A stretch of 64,000 bases of DNA, taken from assembly GCA_022826925.1 (NCBI GenBank), contig JAJDTX010000070.1, positions 43,786 to 107,785 on the forward strand. Reading direction: 5' to 3'. Origin of the DNA: Bryobacterales bacterium. Lineage in GTDB: Bacteria > Acidobacteriota > Terriglobia > Bryobacterales > UBA6623. How positions within the stretch are numbered: position 1 is the stretch's first letter; the number at the start of each line of letters is the position of its first letter. The notes under the pieces were generated by a model. The model did not search any database, was not told the origin of the DNA, and worked only from the letters and a program-made list of their open reading frames with translations. This document shows, one piece after another, positions 43,763 to 53,176 of this stretch. The position numbers and the translations under genes are program-made.

Positions 43763-45430
43763 GTGTCGTTTCGATGCGTGGTTCTAATGGTGATCGCAAC
43801 GTCGTGCATCGCCGCGGCTGACGTCCGCCCTATCCCCACTGCCGGACGGTCCGCTGTCGCTGCGCGCAACGGGATGGTCGCGGCCAGCCAGCCGCTGGCC
43901 TCGCAGGCGGGCCTGCGGATTCTGCAGGAAGGCGGTAATGCCGTCGATGCGGCCATCGCCACCGCGGCAACGCTCGCCTTGGTGGCACCGATGATGACCG
44001 GGCCGGGCGGCGACATGTTCGCCTTGGTGTACATGGCCGAGACCGGCCAATTGGCCGGCCTGAACGGCAGCGGTTTCTCGCCTGCGGCCGCGAACGTCGA
44101 TTTCTTCAAGCGCCGCAACCTCGAGCAAATTCCCTCCAAGGGACCGTTCTCGGTCACGGTTCCGGGCGCGGTTGATGGCTGGATCACACTGCTGGAGCGG
44201 TTCGGCACGATGTCCTTGGAGCAGGTCCTGGAACCCGCGATCCAATACGCCGAGCAGGGCTTCCCGGTGTCGGAGATCTTCGCCGAGAACTGGGCCAGCA
44301 ACAGTTCGCCGCACAAGGATGACCCGGAGTTCGTCAAGGCGTACTACACCGACGGCAAGCCCCCGAAGCATGGCGACGTCTTCGTCAACAAGCCGCTGGC
44401 TTGGACGTACCGGCAGATCGCTCGCGGCGGGCGCGACGCTTTCTACAAGGGCGAGATCGCCCGCAGGATCGTCGAGCGGCTCAACGGCCTTGACTGGCCC
44501 ATGACCGAAGCGGACCTGGCCTACCAGCACTCGGACTGGGTCGAACCGATCAGCACCACCTACAAGGGAAACCGCATCTACGAGCTGCCGCCCAACGGAC
44601 AGGGCATGGCCGCCTTGGAGATGTTGAACATTCTGGAGGGCTTCGATCTCCAGGCGGCCGGCCACAACACCGCCGACTACCTGCATCTGTTCGTCGAGGC
44701 CAAGCGGCTGGCATTCGCCGACCTTGGCGCTTGGCTGGCTGATCCGGCCCGGGCCCGGCTGCCGGTCCAGACCCTGATCTCCAAAGACTACGCGCGGCGC
44801 CAGCGGGAGCGGATCGATCCCGATCGCGCCGCCGGGAGCGTGGATTCGGGAGTCAAGGGCCCGGTGCACTGGCTCGACGGCAGCGGCGATACGGTCTATT
44901 TGAGCGTGGTGGACAAAGACCGCAACGCCGTCTCCTTCATCAACAGCCTGTTCCTAGGCTTCGGTTCGGGCGTGGTCGTGCCGGGCACCGGGTTGCTGCT
45001 GCAAGACCGAGGCGCGCTCTTCTCGCTGGACCCGGAGCACCCGAACCGGATCGAGGGGCGCAAGCGCCCCTACCACACCATCATTCCCGCAATGGCCTTC
45101 AAGGACGGCAAGCCGTGGCTGTCATTCGGGGTCATGGGCGGCGACTTGCAGCCGCAGGGCCACGTTCAAGTGCTGCTCAACATGATCGAGTTTGGAATGA
45201 ACGTGCAGGAAGCGGGCGAAGCCCCGCGCGCCAGCCACAGCGACAGCGGCGGAGTCGGGCTGGAAAAAGGAATCTCGCCCCAAGTCTCGGCGGAGCTCAT
45301 GCGCAAGGGACACTCGGTTAAGACATCGGGCCCCATGGGCGGCTACCAAGCAATCCACATCGACTGGGAACGCGGCGTGCTGTTCGGCGGAACCGATCCT
45401 CGCAAGGACGGCACCGTGGCTGCTTGGTAG
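43763..45430 (+). CDS. Gamma-glutamyltransferase-family Ntn hydrolase, exported
   Basis: 555 residues from a GTG giving VSFRCVVLMVIATSCIAAAD, a signal peptide; TTG 43757 is also possible. The proenzyme cleaves itself before a threonine to form two subunits. N-terminal NGMVAASQPLASQAGLRILQEGGNAVDAAIA is characteristic. At the cleavage site the sequence is DTVYLSVVDKDRNAVS: the nucleophile Thr is present, but the usual TTH is TVY. GSGVVVPGTGLLLQ is the glycine loop. It may process gamma-glutamyl peptides or a cephalosporin-acylase-like substrate. It follows DUF1501 by 41 nt. Confidence 0.88.
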   Translation: MSFRCVVLMVIATSCIAAADVRPIPTAGRSAVAARNGMVAASQPLASQAGLRILQEGGNAVDAAIATAATLALVAPMMTGPGGDMFALVYMAETGQLAGLNGSGFSPAAANVDFFKRRNLEQIPSKGPFSVTVPGAVDGWITLLERFGTMSLEQVLEPAIQYAEQGFPVSEIFAENWASNSSPHKDDPEFVKAYYTDGKPPKHGDVFVNKPLAWTYRQIARGGRDAFYKGEIARRIVERLNGLDWPMTEADLAYQHSDWVEPISTTYKGNRIYELPPNGQGMAALEMLNILEGFDLQAAGHNTADYLHLFVEAKRLAFADLGAWLADPARARLPVQTLISKDYARRQRERIDPDRAAGSVDSGVKGPVHWLDGSGDTVYLSVVDKDRNAVSFINSLFLGFGSGVVVPGTGLLLQDRGALFSLDPEHPNRIEGRKRPYHTIIPAMAFKDGKPWLSFGVMGGDLQPQGHVQVLLNMIEFGMNVQEAGEAPRASHSDSGGVGLEKGISPQVSAELMRKGHSVKTSGPMGGYQAIHIDWERGVLFGGTDPRKDGTVAAW

Positions 45431-45515
45431 CGAGCGGGCAAGCCGGCCCGGCGACGCGGGCCGCGTCGCGCGCTCCCACGATTTCCGCGGCAGGCCCGAA
45501 CGGGTCGCCCTGCGC

Positions 45516-46439
45516 CTATCGCGGGCGGAACTTCTGGACGCGCTGGTTCTTGATCTCGCCGACGAAGAGGTTGCCCTCCGCGTCGACGGCGATGTGGTGG
45601 CCGAAGTTCAGATCCCCTGGCATGCGGCCGTTCCGGCCGAAGGCTCCAAGCACCTCGCCGTCCAAGCTCACCTTCAGAATCCGGTCGTTGTGGCCGTCCG
45701 TCATGAACAGCGTCCCGTCCGGCCGCATCTCGAGGCCCCAAGGCGAGCCAACGTGCTTCCACTGTGTCAGGAAGTTTCCGTCTGCATCGAATATCTGCAC
45801 GCGGTAGTTCTCCCGGTCGCCCACGTAGACCCGGCCCTGCGGGTCCACAGCCACCGCGTGCGGAAGGTCGAACTCGCCCTCGCCCTTGCCGGCCTTGCCC
45901 CAAGCCGTGATGTAGCGGCCCTCCTTGGAAAACTTCACGACGCGCGAGTTCTCATAGCCGTCGCTGACGTATATCTCGCCATTCGGACCGAAGGCCACAT
46001 CGGTGGGGCGGTTGAACAACTCATCGGTCTCGCCACTCTGGCCGTAGCGACCGAAGACCATCCGCACGCGCCCGCTCGGGTCCATCTTCAACACTTGATG
46101 CGTGTCGTTGTCGACCGTCCAGATGTTGCCCTCGGGATCCACGCGGATAGCGTGCGCCCGGATGAACATGCCCTCGCCCCATGAGCGGACCAAGCGGCCG
46201 TTGGGCGAGAACTCCATGATTGGGTTCTCGCCCCGATGGAACACGTACACGTGTCCCTTGCCGTCGACCGCCACGCCGGCGGTCTCGCCGAAATTCCAGC
46301 CGGGTGGCAGTGTCGGCCAGTCAGCATCGACGGCGTACTGCATGGCGGGAAAGTCGCCGGCCACGGCAACAGGCGACAGCCCGCAGGCAAGTCCAAGTGA
46401 CAGAACGGTTAGCCACGTGGGCCAGCGTAGACTTCGCAT
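45516..46439 (-). CDS. Exported NHL-repeat beta-propeller protein
   Basis: 307 residues from the ATG preceded by GAGG. A signal peptide (WLTVLSLGLACGLSPVAVAG) is followed by about six NHL blades such as AGVAVDGKGHVYVFHRGENP, HAVAVDPQGRVYVGDRENYRVQIFD and GLEMRPDGTLFMTDGHNDRILKV. The overall pattern resembles the peptidyl-alpha-hydroxyglycine alpha-amidating-lyase-like group that is common in Acidobacteria, but catalytic metal ligands cannot be assigned by eye. It may be a binding protein. Confidence 0.82.
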   Translation of the reverse strand: MRSLRWPTWLTVLSLGLACGLSPVAVAGDFPAMQYAVDADWPTLPPGWNFGETAGVAVDGKGHVYVFHRGENPIMEFSPNGRLVRSWGEGMFIRAHAIRVDPEGNIWTVDNDTHQVLKMDPSGRVRMVFGRYGQSGETDELFNRPTDVAFGPNGEIYVSDGYENSRVVKFSKEGRYITAWGKAGKGEGEFDLPHAVAVDPQGRVYVGDRENYRVQIFDADGNFLTQWKHVGSPWGLEMRPDGTLFMTDGHNDRILKVSLDGEVLGAFGRNGRMPGDLNFGHHIAVDAEGNLFVGEIKNQRVQKFRPR

Positions 46440-46821
46440 GATGGACCTCGATCTCAAAGCTGCATCCGCAAACCGAGGGTCTCGATTCGCGGCAGATCAG
46501 AATTCGACGAACAGCATAGCCGATGCGCCCGGTCTCCGCCAGCGGACTAGCCGCATCCCGGAGGCCCGCCGACCGGTTCGGCCTCGACTGCCCTCAGCCA
46601 TCCCCGCAGCGGAGCTCGTCCCACCGGGGCTGCGCCAGCAGTGGAGGCAGCGATGAGATCGCGCTATAGACCGAGCCGACCGGATTGACGCGGTTCGTGC
46701 CCGCAAGACCCGAGCGAAAGATTGCGAGGCACCTCGAGAGCCCCTAAGGCAGTGATTGGTCGCGTGTTCCCATGGGATAAGATGATGCAGCCAGCCTGAA
46801 TCGGGTCACCGGAACCACGTG
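46440..46821. other. Intergenic region between the divergent NHL and DUF1080 genes
   Basis: About 380 bases, expected to hold promoters for both genes. TAAGAT near 46778 could serve the DUF1080 gene. No gene or RNA recognised. Confidence 0.4.
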
Positions 46822-47478
46822 ATGCGAACCTTCCAGCATCTTGTCGCAGCGCTGCTCGCCGTCAGTGTTCCAGCCTTCTCCCAGCCCAACCAACTCGCCG
46901 AAGTCGAGCGCGACGAGGGCTACGTTCTGCTCTTCGACGGGAATAGCCTCGACGGCTGGGACGGCGATCCCGGCCTGTGGTCGGTTCGGGACGGCTCGAT
47001 CGTCGGTTCGAGCGATAGCCGTCCAGTCGACACCAACACGTTTCTGATTTACCGGGAATCGTTTGACAACTTCGTCCTGAGGCTCGAAGTCCGGTTGCGG
47101 AACGGCAATAGCGGCATCCAGTTTCGGAGCGAGCACCTGCCGGGTCCCGGCTGGATCGTCCGTGGCTACCAAGCGGATCTCTCGTATGCCGGAGCACGTT
47201 CGGCTTGGGGCAACTTCTACGAAGAAAGAGGCCGCGGCCGAAGTCTGATGGCCACGGAGGACGAAGGCTGGAGGCGGGCGAAGGATATCGTGGTCCACCA
47301 AGGATGGAATCGCTACGAGATCCGCGCCGAAGGCAATCGCGTGCGACTGACGCTCAACGGCAAAGTGACCTTCGAAGGCACCGACGACAGGACCAAAGCC
47401 GGTATCGTCGCGATCCAGCTCCACGCGGGACCAGCCATGCAGGTCGAGTGCCGCAGCATCCGGATCAGGCCTCTATAG
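46822..47478 (+). CDS. Exported DUF1080 (3-keto-disaccharide hydrolase domain) protein
   Basis: 218 residues. Signal peptide MRTFQHLVAALLAVSVPAFSQ, then the concanavalin-like DUF1080 domain: YVLLFDGNSLDGWDGDPGLWSVRDGSIVG, NFVLRLEVRLRNGNSGIQFRSE, then WNRYEIRAEGNRVRLTLNGK and GIVAIQLHAGPAMQVECR. Some members cleave 3-keto-glycosides formed by Gfo/Idh-type oxidoreductases; one such oxidoreductase is in the window at 57.4 kb. A GTG immediately before the ATG is an alternative start. Confidence 0.88.
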   Translation: MRTFQHLVAALLAVSVPAFSQPNQLAEVERDEGYVLLFDGNSLDGWDGDPGLWSVRDGSIVGSSDSRPVDTNTFLIYRESFDNFVLRLEVRLRNGNSGIQFRSEHLPGPGWIVRGYQADLSYAGARSAWGNFYEERGRGRSLMATEDEGWRRAKDIVVHQGWNRYEIRAEGNRVRLTLNGKVTFEGTDDRTKAGIVAIQLHAGPAMQVECRSIRIRPL

Positions 47479-47753
47479 GTGTCCGCGCGAGACGGGCTTT
47501 CGCCTGCCTTGGGGCCACCCTTGACTTGGCGAGTCCCCGATCCGTGGCCTAGAGGCGATTGCCGGCGTGCCGCCGGCGGAGCCCGAAGAACAGTCCTATC
47601 GCTAGGCCGCAATGGCTTGATTCAACCAATACGGTCCGCGCTGCCAGCGCACGCTTCACCCCGGTGCACAGGGGCAGCGCGAAGGTCTCGGCGTGAACGG
47701 GAGACCCCGATCCCGACGGCCCTGCCGTCAGCGGGGCTAGAGCGTGGAGTCGA

Positions 47754-47957
47754 CTAGGCGAGCGTGACGTTCTCGGCGCGGGGGCCCTTCGGTCCCTCGC
47801 CGAGCGTAAACTTCACGCTGTCGCCTTCGCGCATGGAATTGAATGGCGTGTCCGTGCATGCGGAGTGGTGGAAGAAGTACTCGGTTCCGTCGGACCCAGC
47901 GATGAAGCCGAAGCCCCTATCCGTGATGCGCTTGATTGTGCCGGTGGTAGGTGTCAT
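47754..47957 (-). CDS. Cold-shock-domain protein
   Basis: 67 residues, one cold-shock domain. RNA-binding motifs are RGFGFI (RNP1) and YFFHHS (RNP2). It binds single-stranded nucleic acid and melts RNA structure. AAAGGA lies 8 nt before the ATG. The long upstream region (to about 48100) could form the regulated leader that is typical of cspA-like genes. Confidence 0.95.
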   Translation of the reverse strand: MTPTTGTIKRITDRGFGFIAGSDGTEYFFHHSACTDTPFNSMREGDSVKFTLGEGPKGPRAENVTLA

Positions 47958-48350
47958 GTGTCAGTCCTTTGACTGTGGCCTGGGAAAATAGACCGTGAAC
48001 GCACCGAGGCATTGTCCAGTTGATGATGACAGTGCGCTCGGTATCCTCAGGAGGCCGCACGGGCCACTGAAACTGCTTTGGTGAGGATTGGAGAGCTAGC
48101 GCCAAGTCTCAAGAAAGTAGTCACTTGAGCATAACACTTTTCCGCCACCGTGGTGAACAACAATGTCGTAGTCTGTCGTAGTCGCTTGGAAGTGAGCCCA
48201 TTCCCCGTCGTTTAGAAACGAGCCCTCTAGCTGTCTTGGGGAGGGGCGGCACGGGGTGTATAGAGCGGTGTTCGACCTGGCGGACGGGCAATGCGGCTGC
48301 CGCCCAGCCGGAGTCGGTCGCAGTCGTCCATTGGTAGAATCGAAACCCGC
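47958..48350. other. Leader of the cold-shock gene and sulfatase promoter region
   Basis: About 390 bases. TATTTT on the minus strand near 47985 is a possible -10 for the cold-shock gene. TAGAAT at 48335-48340 belongs to the sulfatase. A minus-strand frame ending near 48096 has protein-like residues but no recognised family. Confidence 0.4.
48335..48340 (+). promoter_or_regulatory. Candidate -10 box (TAGAAT) of the sulfatase at 48.4 kb
   Basis: TAGAAT with 10 nt to the ATG and no Shine-Dalgarno; another case of the TANNNT-near-start pattern. Confidence 0.4.
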
Positions 48351-49814
48351 ATGAAGCCCCTTTCCTCGCACCTTCGACACGGGAGCGCAGCTGCCTTCTC
48401 AACCCTGGCGCTCAGCATCTTCGGATGCGCAGCTCCCGAGCAACCGGCCGATCCCCGCCCCAACTTCGTCCTGGTCATGGCCGACGACATGGGCTGGGGC
48501 CAGACCGGCTACTACAACCATCCCGTCCTGAAGACCCCGGAGCTTGACACCATGGCTGCGGCGGGATTGCGGTTCGACCGGTTCTACGCTGGCGCGCCGA
48601 ACTGCTCGCCCACGCGCGCCACCGTCATGACCGGCAGGACGAACGATCGCACGGGCGTCCAGGACCACGGCTACGCGCTGCGACGGCAGGAGCGGACGAT
48701 CGCGCGCGCCTTGGACGAAGCGGGCTATGCCACCGGGCACTTTGGCAAGTGGCACCTCAACGGACTGCGGGGCCCGGGCGTGCCGATTCTGGCCGATGAC
48801 GCGCACAGCCCTGGGGTGTTCGGGTTCGATACGTGGCTTTCGGTGACGAACTTTTTCGAGCGCGACCCCCTGATGAGCCGCGACGGCCTGTTCGTGCAGC
48901 ACGAAGGAGATTCGTCCGAGGTGATTGTCGCCGAAGCGCTGCGCTTCATGCGGCGGCAAGTCGAGCAGTCCAACCCGTTCCTCGCGGTGATCTGGTACGG
49001 CACGCCGCACTCCCCGTGGATCGCCTCCGAGGAGGACAGGGCGGCTTTCGCCAGCTTGAACGAAAACTCCCAGCATCACTACGGTGAGTTGGTCGCCATG
49101 GATCGCAGCATCGGCGCGCTGCGCGCCGGCTTGCGGGAGTTGCAGGTCGAGCGCAACACGGTGCTCTGGTTCACCAGCGACAACGGCGGGCTGCCTCGGA
49201 TCGAGCCGGAAACGGTCGGCGGCTTGCGCGGATTCAAGGGCAGCCTGTACGAGGGCGGCATCCGAGTGCCGGCGGTAATCGAGTGGCCGGACGGCATCCA
49301 GCAAGCCCGCGTCACCGAGTTCCCGGCAGCCACGATGGATATCTTCCCCACGATCTCGGCTGTTGCGGGCCTGCCTCCGGCGGCAGCGCTACAGCCCCAA
49401 GACGGCATCGACCTGCAGCCGCTGTTCACTGGCGAGGAGGGGCCGCGCGAGAAGCCGATGGGATTCCGTCACACGAGGCGGATCGCTTTGATCGACAACG
49501 ACCTCAAAATCGTCAGAAACGACGCCGAGGACGATGGCTACGAGGTCTTCGACTTGGCCGCCGACCCGAATGAAACCACGGACATCTCGGCGGAGCGGCC
49601 TGACGAGGCGGCCCGGCTGCGCCAGGCCGTGGAAGCTTGGAACGCATCCGTGGAAGCCAGCGCCAACGGTGCGGACTATCCGGCCGGGGACTTCGACAGC
49701 AAGGAGTCGGAGCCTAACTGGTGGATGACTCAGGACGGGTACGCGCCCTATATCGACGACTGGCGAGGCCGGCCGGAATACGTGCGCTACATCGAGCGCG
49801 AACTCGGGCCGTGA
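48351..49814 (+). CDS. Type I sulfatase, predicted lipoprotein
   Basis: 487 residues. The N-terminus ends in the lipobox-like SIFGC (C26), so the enzyme is probably membrane-anchored. Sulfatase motifs: PNFVLVMADDMGWGQTGYY, C85-S-P-T-R for formylglycine, HFGKWHLNG, FTSDNGGLPRIEPETVGG and KGSLYEGGIRVPAVIEWP. It resembles N-acetylgalactosamine-6-sulfatase/arylsulfatase-like enzymes; the exact substrate is unknown. The earlier part of the open frame was rejected because of the promoter-like TAGAAT and the good signal sequence here. Confidence 0.93.
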   Translation: MKPLSSHLRHGSAAAFSTLALSIFGCAAPEQPADPRPNFVLVMADDMGWGQTGYYNHPVLKTPELDTMAAAGLRFDRFYAGAPNCSPTRATVMTGRTNDRTGVQDHGYALRRQERTIARALDEAGYATGHFGKWHLNGLRGPGVPILADDAHSPGVFGFDTWLSVTNFFERDPLMSRDGLFVQHEGDSSEVIVAEALRFMRRQVEQSNPFLAVIWYGTPHSPWIASEEDRAAFASLNENSQHHYGELVAMDRSIGALRAGLRELQVERNTVLWFTSDNGGLPRIEPETVGGLRGFKGSLYEGGIRVPAVIEWPDGIQQARVTEFPAATMDIFPTISAVAGLPPAAALQPQDGIDLQPLFTGEEGPREKPMGFRHTRRIALIDNDLKIVRNDAEDDGYEVFDLAADPNETTDISAERPDEAARLRQAVEAWNASVEASANGADYPAGDFDSKESEPNWWMTQDGYAPYIDDWRGRPEYVRYIERELGP

Positions 49815-50023
49815 AGCTGGCGGGACCGTCAGGCACGGGCGACAGCGTTCTCGTCGGTTAACGCAGCAGTCGGCTGTGACGCCTGCGGCGTCGGACATGC
49901 AATCCGCTCGCTCGGATTGTACGTGGCCGGTCTCATGACCGGGCGGCTGGCAATATCGCCGCCGCGGCGCGCCATGCCGACGAGCGCGGCGAACCGAGCG
50001 ACGCGTGAGAAGATGGCGAACAG

Positions 50024-50464
50024 ATGCGGAGCCGCCGGAATACGGTGATCGCCAGCCTCTGCGGAGTTGGCGCCGCACTGTTGCTCGTAGGTGTCGTAAG
50101 CGGAACCCTCATTCGCCACGTCGTCCAAATCGTGCCGGTAGTTGTCGCGCTCGCCGTCGTCAGGGCACGCCCCGCATGGGGATCGCACGCAGCGCTGCCG
50201 GTTTTCGCTTGGTGGCTGCTCATGATGGTGCTGGTCTGGCTGTATCTCGCGGGTGTGCCGATGTTCTTCGACGGGGACTTCACGCTGGCCGAAATCGTGC
50301 TGACTGGCCTGACCGCGCTGTTCTGCGTGCTGGGCCTGCTTGCCTGCGTGCGCACGGAATCGACGACGAGCATCGCAAGCCGCCTGGTGACGGTTGCCGT
50401 ATTCGGCGCGTTCCAGTTCGCCATGATGTGGGTGAGCTTTCTGCGACCGTTCGTTAATCGGTGA
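50024..50464 (+). CDS. Small integral membrane protein of unknown function
   Basis: 146 residues with four predicted membrane helices: VIASLCGVGAALLLVGVVSG, VVQIVPVVVALAVV, LPVFAWWLLMMVLVWLYLAGV and IVLTGLTALFCVLGLLACV, plus a last hydrophobic stretch, VTVAVFGAFQFAMMWVSFL. No family recognised. It lies between a sulfatase and the iolE-like gene with about 130 bp on the right, so it may be a single-gene unit. Confidence 0.65.
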   Translation: MRSRRNTVIASLCGVGAALLLVGVVSGTLIRHVVQIVPVVVALAVVRARPAWGSHAALPVFAWWLLMMVLVWLYLAGVPMFFDGDFTLAEIVLTGLTALFCVLGLLACVRTESTTSIASRLVTVAVFGAFQFAMMWVSFLRPFVNR

Positions 50465-50596
50465 TATGCCCGCACAGGTCGCGGCCCGACCCGGGCGCCT
50501 GCGCCCAGTGACCTTCAACGCGAGGGCTCGCTAGAATTACCTCCTGCACGACGCTGCAAGACGACGTTCTCAACCGTATTACCCTCTGTACAAGCC

Positions 50597-51511
50597 ATGT
50601 CCATTGCAATCGGCAATGCGCCCTGCTCATGGGGCGTCGAATTTCCCGACGCGCCGTCGAATCCGCCCTGGCAGCAGGTGCTCGACGAAGCCAGCCAAGC
50701 CGGGTATTCCGGCATCGAGCTCGGGCCGGTCGGCTATGTTCCGGAAGACCCGTCCCTGCTAGCGGACAATCTGGCCGAGCGCGGTCTCGTGCTGACGGCC
50801 GGAGTGGTGTTCCGCCCGTTCCACCAGGCCGACGCCTGGAAGGAAGTGCAGCAGGCGGTTCGTCGCACCTGCCGCATGCTCGAGCCGCTGGGCGCCGAGC
50901 AGGTGGTCTTCATCGACAGCCTGTCGCCCGTGCGCTCGAACTACGCGGGCGATTCCGCCCGGGCGCCGCGCCTCGACCCGGCCGAACTCTCCGGCCTTCA
51001 CGAGCGCATTCGCACGGCGGCCCGCATCGTCCGCGAGGAATACGGCTTGACCGCGTGCATGCATGCCCATGCGGGGGGCTGCGTGGAATTTGCGGACGAG
51101 CTGGAGCAGGTGATGGACTCGATCGACGAGCGGCTGCTCACCCTGTGCCTCGACACGGGCCACTCGCTGTACGCCGGTTTCGATCCCATCGCAACGTTTC
51201 GGCGCTACGCCTCGAGGACGACTTACGTCCATATCAAGGATCTCGACAGCGGCATTCTCCGGGAGAGTGTGGAGCAGCGTATCGGCTTCTACGAGGCCTG
51301 CAACCGGGGCGTGTTCTGCCAGCTAGGCCAAGGCGATGTGGACTTCGCCGCACTCAAGCTCGCCTTGGAAGAGGCCGGCTACCAGGGATGGGGCACGGTC
51401 GAGCAAGATCGCGGCCCCGACACGAAGACCTCCGCGCTCGAGGATGCCCAGGCCAACATCGCGTTCCTGCGGTCGGTCAAGCTGGCCGCCGAGCCGGCAT
51501 CACTGCGCTAG
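50597..51511 (+). CDS. Sugar phosphate isomerase/epimerase-fold protein, IolE-like
   Basis: 304 residues, TIM-barrel of the xylose-isomerase-like group. The start IGNAPCSWGVEFPDAPS, and GYSGIELGPVGYVPEDP, are very like inosose dehydratase (IolE). Metal-site residues lie in CMHAHAGGCVEF, CLDTGHSLYAG and YVHIKDLDS. IolE dehydrates 2-keto-myo-inositol to the dione that IolD cleaves, and an iolD gene lies 1.7 kb away. It converges on the SSS symporter gene with a 12-nt overlap of the 3' ends. True IolE or another epimerase cannot be separated without the active-site alignment. Confidence 0.82.
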   Translation: MSIAIGNAPCSWGVEFPDAPSNPPWQQVLDEASQAGYSGIELGPVGYVPEDPSLLADNLAERGLVLTAGVVFRPFHQADAWKEVQQAVRRTCRMLEPLGAEQVVFIDSLSPVRSNYAGDSARAPRLDPAELSGLHERIRTAARIVREEYGLTACMHAHAGGCVEFADELEQVMDSIDERLLTLCLDTGHSLYAGFDPIATFRRYASRTTYVHIKDLDSGILRESVEQRIGFYEACNRGVFCQLGQGDVDFAALKLALEEAGYQGWGTVEQDRGPDTKTSALEDAQANIAFLRSVKLAAEPASLR

Positions 51512-53122
51512 CAGGACATAGCACGCAATCGTAGAGAAGCAAACAAACCCGCCCACGGCCTTGGCGTGCTTCCAAGGTGTCATGTCGACCCGGGCCACGT
51601 CTGGATCTTGATGGCGGCCCCGCGCCGGCCAGAATCGGCTGGCGGCGAGCATGAAGGCAACGACCACGACGAAGACAAGGCCGAGGAAGTGCAGGAAGTG
51701 GATCTCGTCGGCGGTGCCGAACAGGCCTTGCATGAACGCTTGGACCGGATCGTCGAATGTGAACACGAGCAGGAAGAACAGCGCCGGGCCGCCCAGCAGG
51801 CTGGCCTTGGCGGAGAATGCGGACACCTTGGGGAGCAGCATCCCTAGCAGGATGACCGCCAGCATCGGGCCGAAGACGGTCGCGTTGATCCGCTGGAGGT
51901 AGTTGTACAGGCTGCCGGAAGTGTCGAGCATTGGCGCGATGAGCATGGCGCCTATGGCCAGCACGACGCTGCACGTGCGCCCGGCCACCACGAACTGGCG
52001 CTGCGATGCGTCCGGACGGATGACCGCGCCGTAGATATCGCGGCAGAACAGCGTTGCCGACGAGTTCAGGACACTGTTGAAGGTGCTCAGCACCGCGCCC
52101 ACCATCACGGCGGCGAAAAACCCTCCGAGCCAGTCGGGCAGGACCGCCTTCACCAGCGTCGGGTACGCCAGCATGTAGTCCTCCGGGCCCAGCGTGTCCT
52201 TGAACATGTGATAAGCGATCACGCCGGGCAGCACGATCACCAGCGGGCCCAGAAGCTTGAAGCAGGCCGCGATCAGCATGCCCTTCTGGCCTTCCTTGAG
52301 ATTCTTCGCGCCGAGTCCGCGCTGCAGGATCTGCTGTCCGGCGCACCAGAAGAAGATCTGGTTGACGATCATGCCCGTGAACAGCACGCCGAACGGCAGG
52401 AATGAGCCCGGCTCGTCGCCGGTGATGTCGAACTTCGGCTGCTCCGCCGCGTAGACCGTGGCCAGGCCGGTCATCGGGTTCCCTTCGCCGACCTGGATCA
52501 GCGCCAGCAGGGGGACCAGCAAGCCCGCGATCAAGAAACCGACCCCGTTGACGGTATCGGAGATGGCAACCGCCTTGAGGCCGCCGAAGATCGCGTACAG
52601 CGACCCAAGCGTGCCCACGCCCCACACCACGAACCACGTGACCTGCGTCTGGCTGAGCCCGAAGACCTCCTGCAGGCCGAACAGGCTGTCGATGCCGCTG
52701 GCCCCGAACAGCAACACGACCGGCAGGATCGCCAGCACGTACGAGAACAGGAACAGAGATGCCGCGATGACTCCGGTACCTCGGTCGTAGCGGGAGGCGA
52801 GGTACTCGGGGATCGTGGACAGCCCCATGCGCAGGAAGCGCGGCAGGAAGTACAGGGCCGTGCCCACCATCGCCAGGGCTGCCGTGGTCTCCCACGCCGT
52901 GACGGCGATGGTGTGGTTGAAGGCATCGCCGTTGAGGCCGATGAGATGCTCGGTCGACAGGTTGGTCAGCATCAGCGACCCCGCGATGACCCACGCGGTC
53001 AGGCTGCGCCCGCCCAAGAAGTACGCATCCCACGTGGTCATGCGGTCCCGCCGCGTGTGAGCGTACGAGATCGCCGCGACCAGCAGCGTGAATCCCAAGA
53101 AGGAGGCGATCGTCACCAACAC
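51500..53122 (-). CDS. Sodium:solute symporter (SSS/SGLT-type)
   Basis: 540 residues, about 14 membrane spans, GTG start. The family core is DAYFLGGRSLTAWVIAGSLM, NLSTEHLIGLNGDAF (sodium-site region), and the sugar-binding helix segment FWCAGQQILQRGLGAKNLKEG. The latter is close to the SGLT consensus and favours a sugar or inositol over an amino acid. It lies 54 nt after iolD in the same direction, so myo-inositol or a related cyclitol is the likely substrate (inference from context). Confidence 0.88.
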   Translation of the reverse strand: MLVTIASFLGFTLLVAAISYAHTRRDRMTTWDAYFLGGRSLTAWVIAGSLMLTNLSTEHLIGLNGDAFNHTIAVTAWETTAALAMVGTALYFLPRFLRMGLSTIPEYLASRYDRGTGVIAASLFLFSYVLAILPVVLLFGASGIDSLFGLQEVFGLSQTQVTWFVVWGVGTLGSLYAIFGGLKAVAISDTVNGVGFLIAGLLVPLLALIQVGEGNPMTGLATVYAAEQPKFDITGDEPGSFLPFGVLFTGMIVNQIFFWCAGQQILQRGLGAKNLKEGQKGMLIAACFKLLGPLVIVLPGVIAYHMFKDTLGPEDYMLAYPTLVKAVLPDWLGGFFAAVMVGAVLSTFNSVLNSSATLFCRDIYGAVIRPDASQRQFVVAGRTCSVVLAIGAMLIAPMLDTSGSLYNYLQRINATVFGPMLAVILLGMLLPKVSAFSAKASLLGGPALFFLLVFTFDDPVQAFMQGLFGTADEIHFLHFLGLVFVVVVAFMLAASRFWPARGRHQDPDVARVDMTPWKHAKAVGGFVCFSTIACYVLLAQ

Positions 53123-53176
53123 CGACAGAAATCCCCGGACTCTAACACCTATGGCCCAAACCTTGCGAGGCCAGCG

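Noticed and set aside
48096..48262. Minus-strand frame ending with protein-like residues (NDGEWAHFQATTTDYD, then VVHHGGGKVLCSS)
   Set aside because: It may be a gene fragment, but there is no recognisable family, start or signal, and the upstream part runs into the sulfatase promoter.
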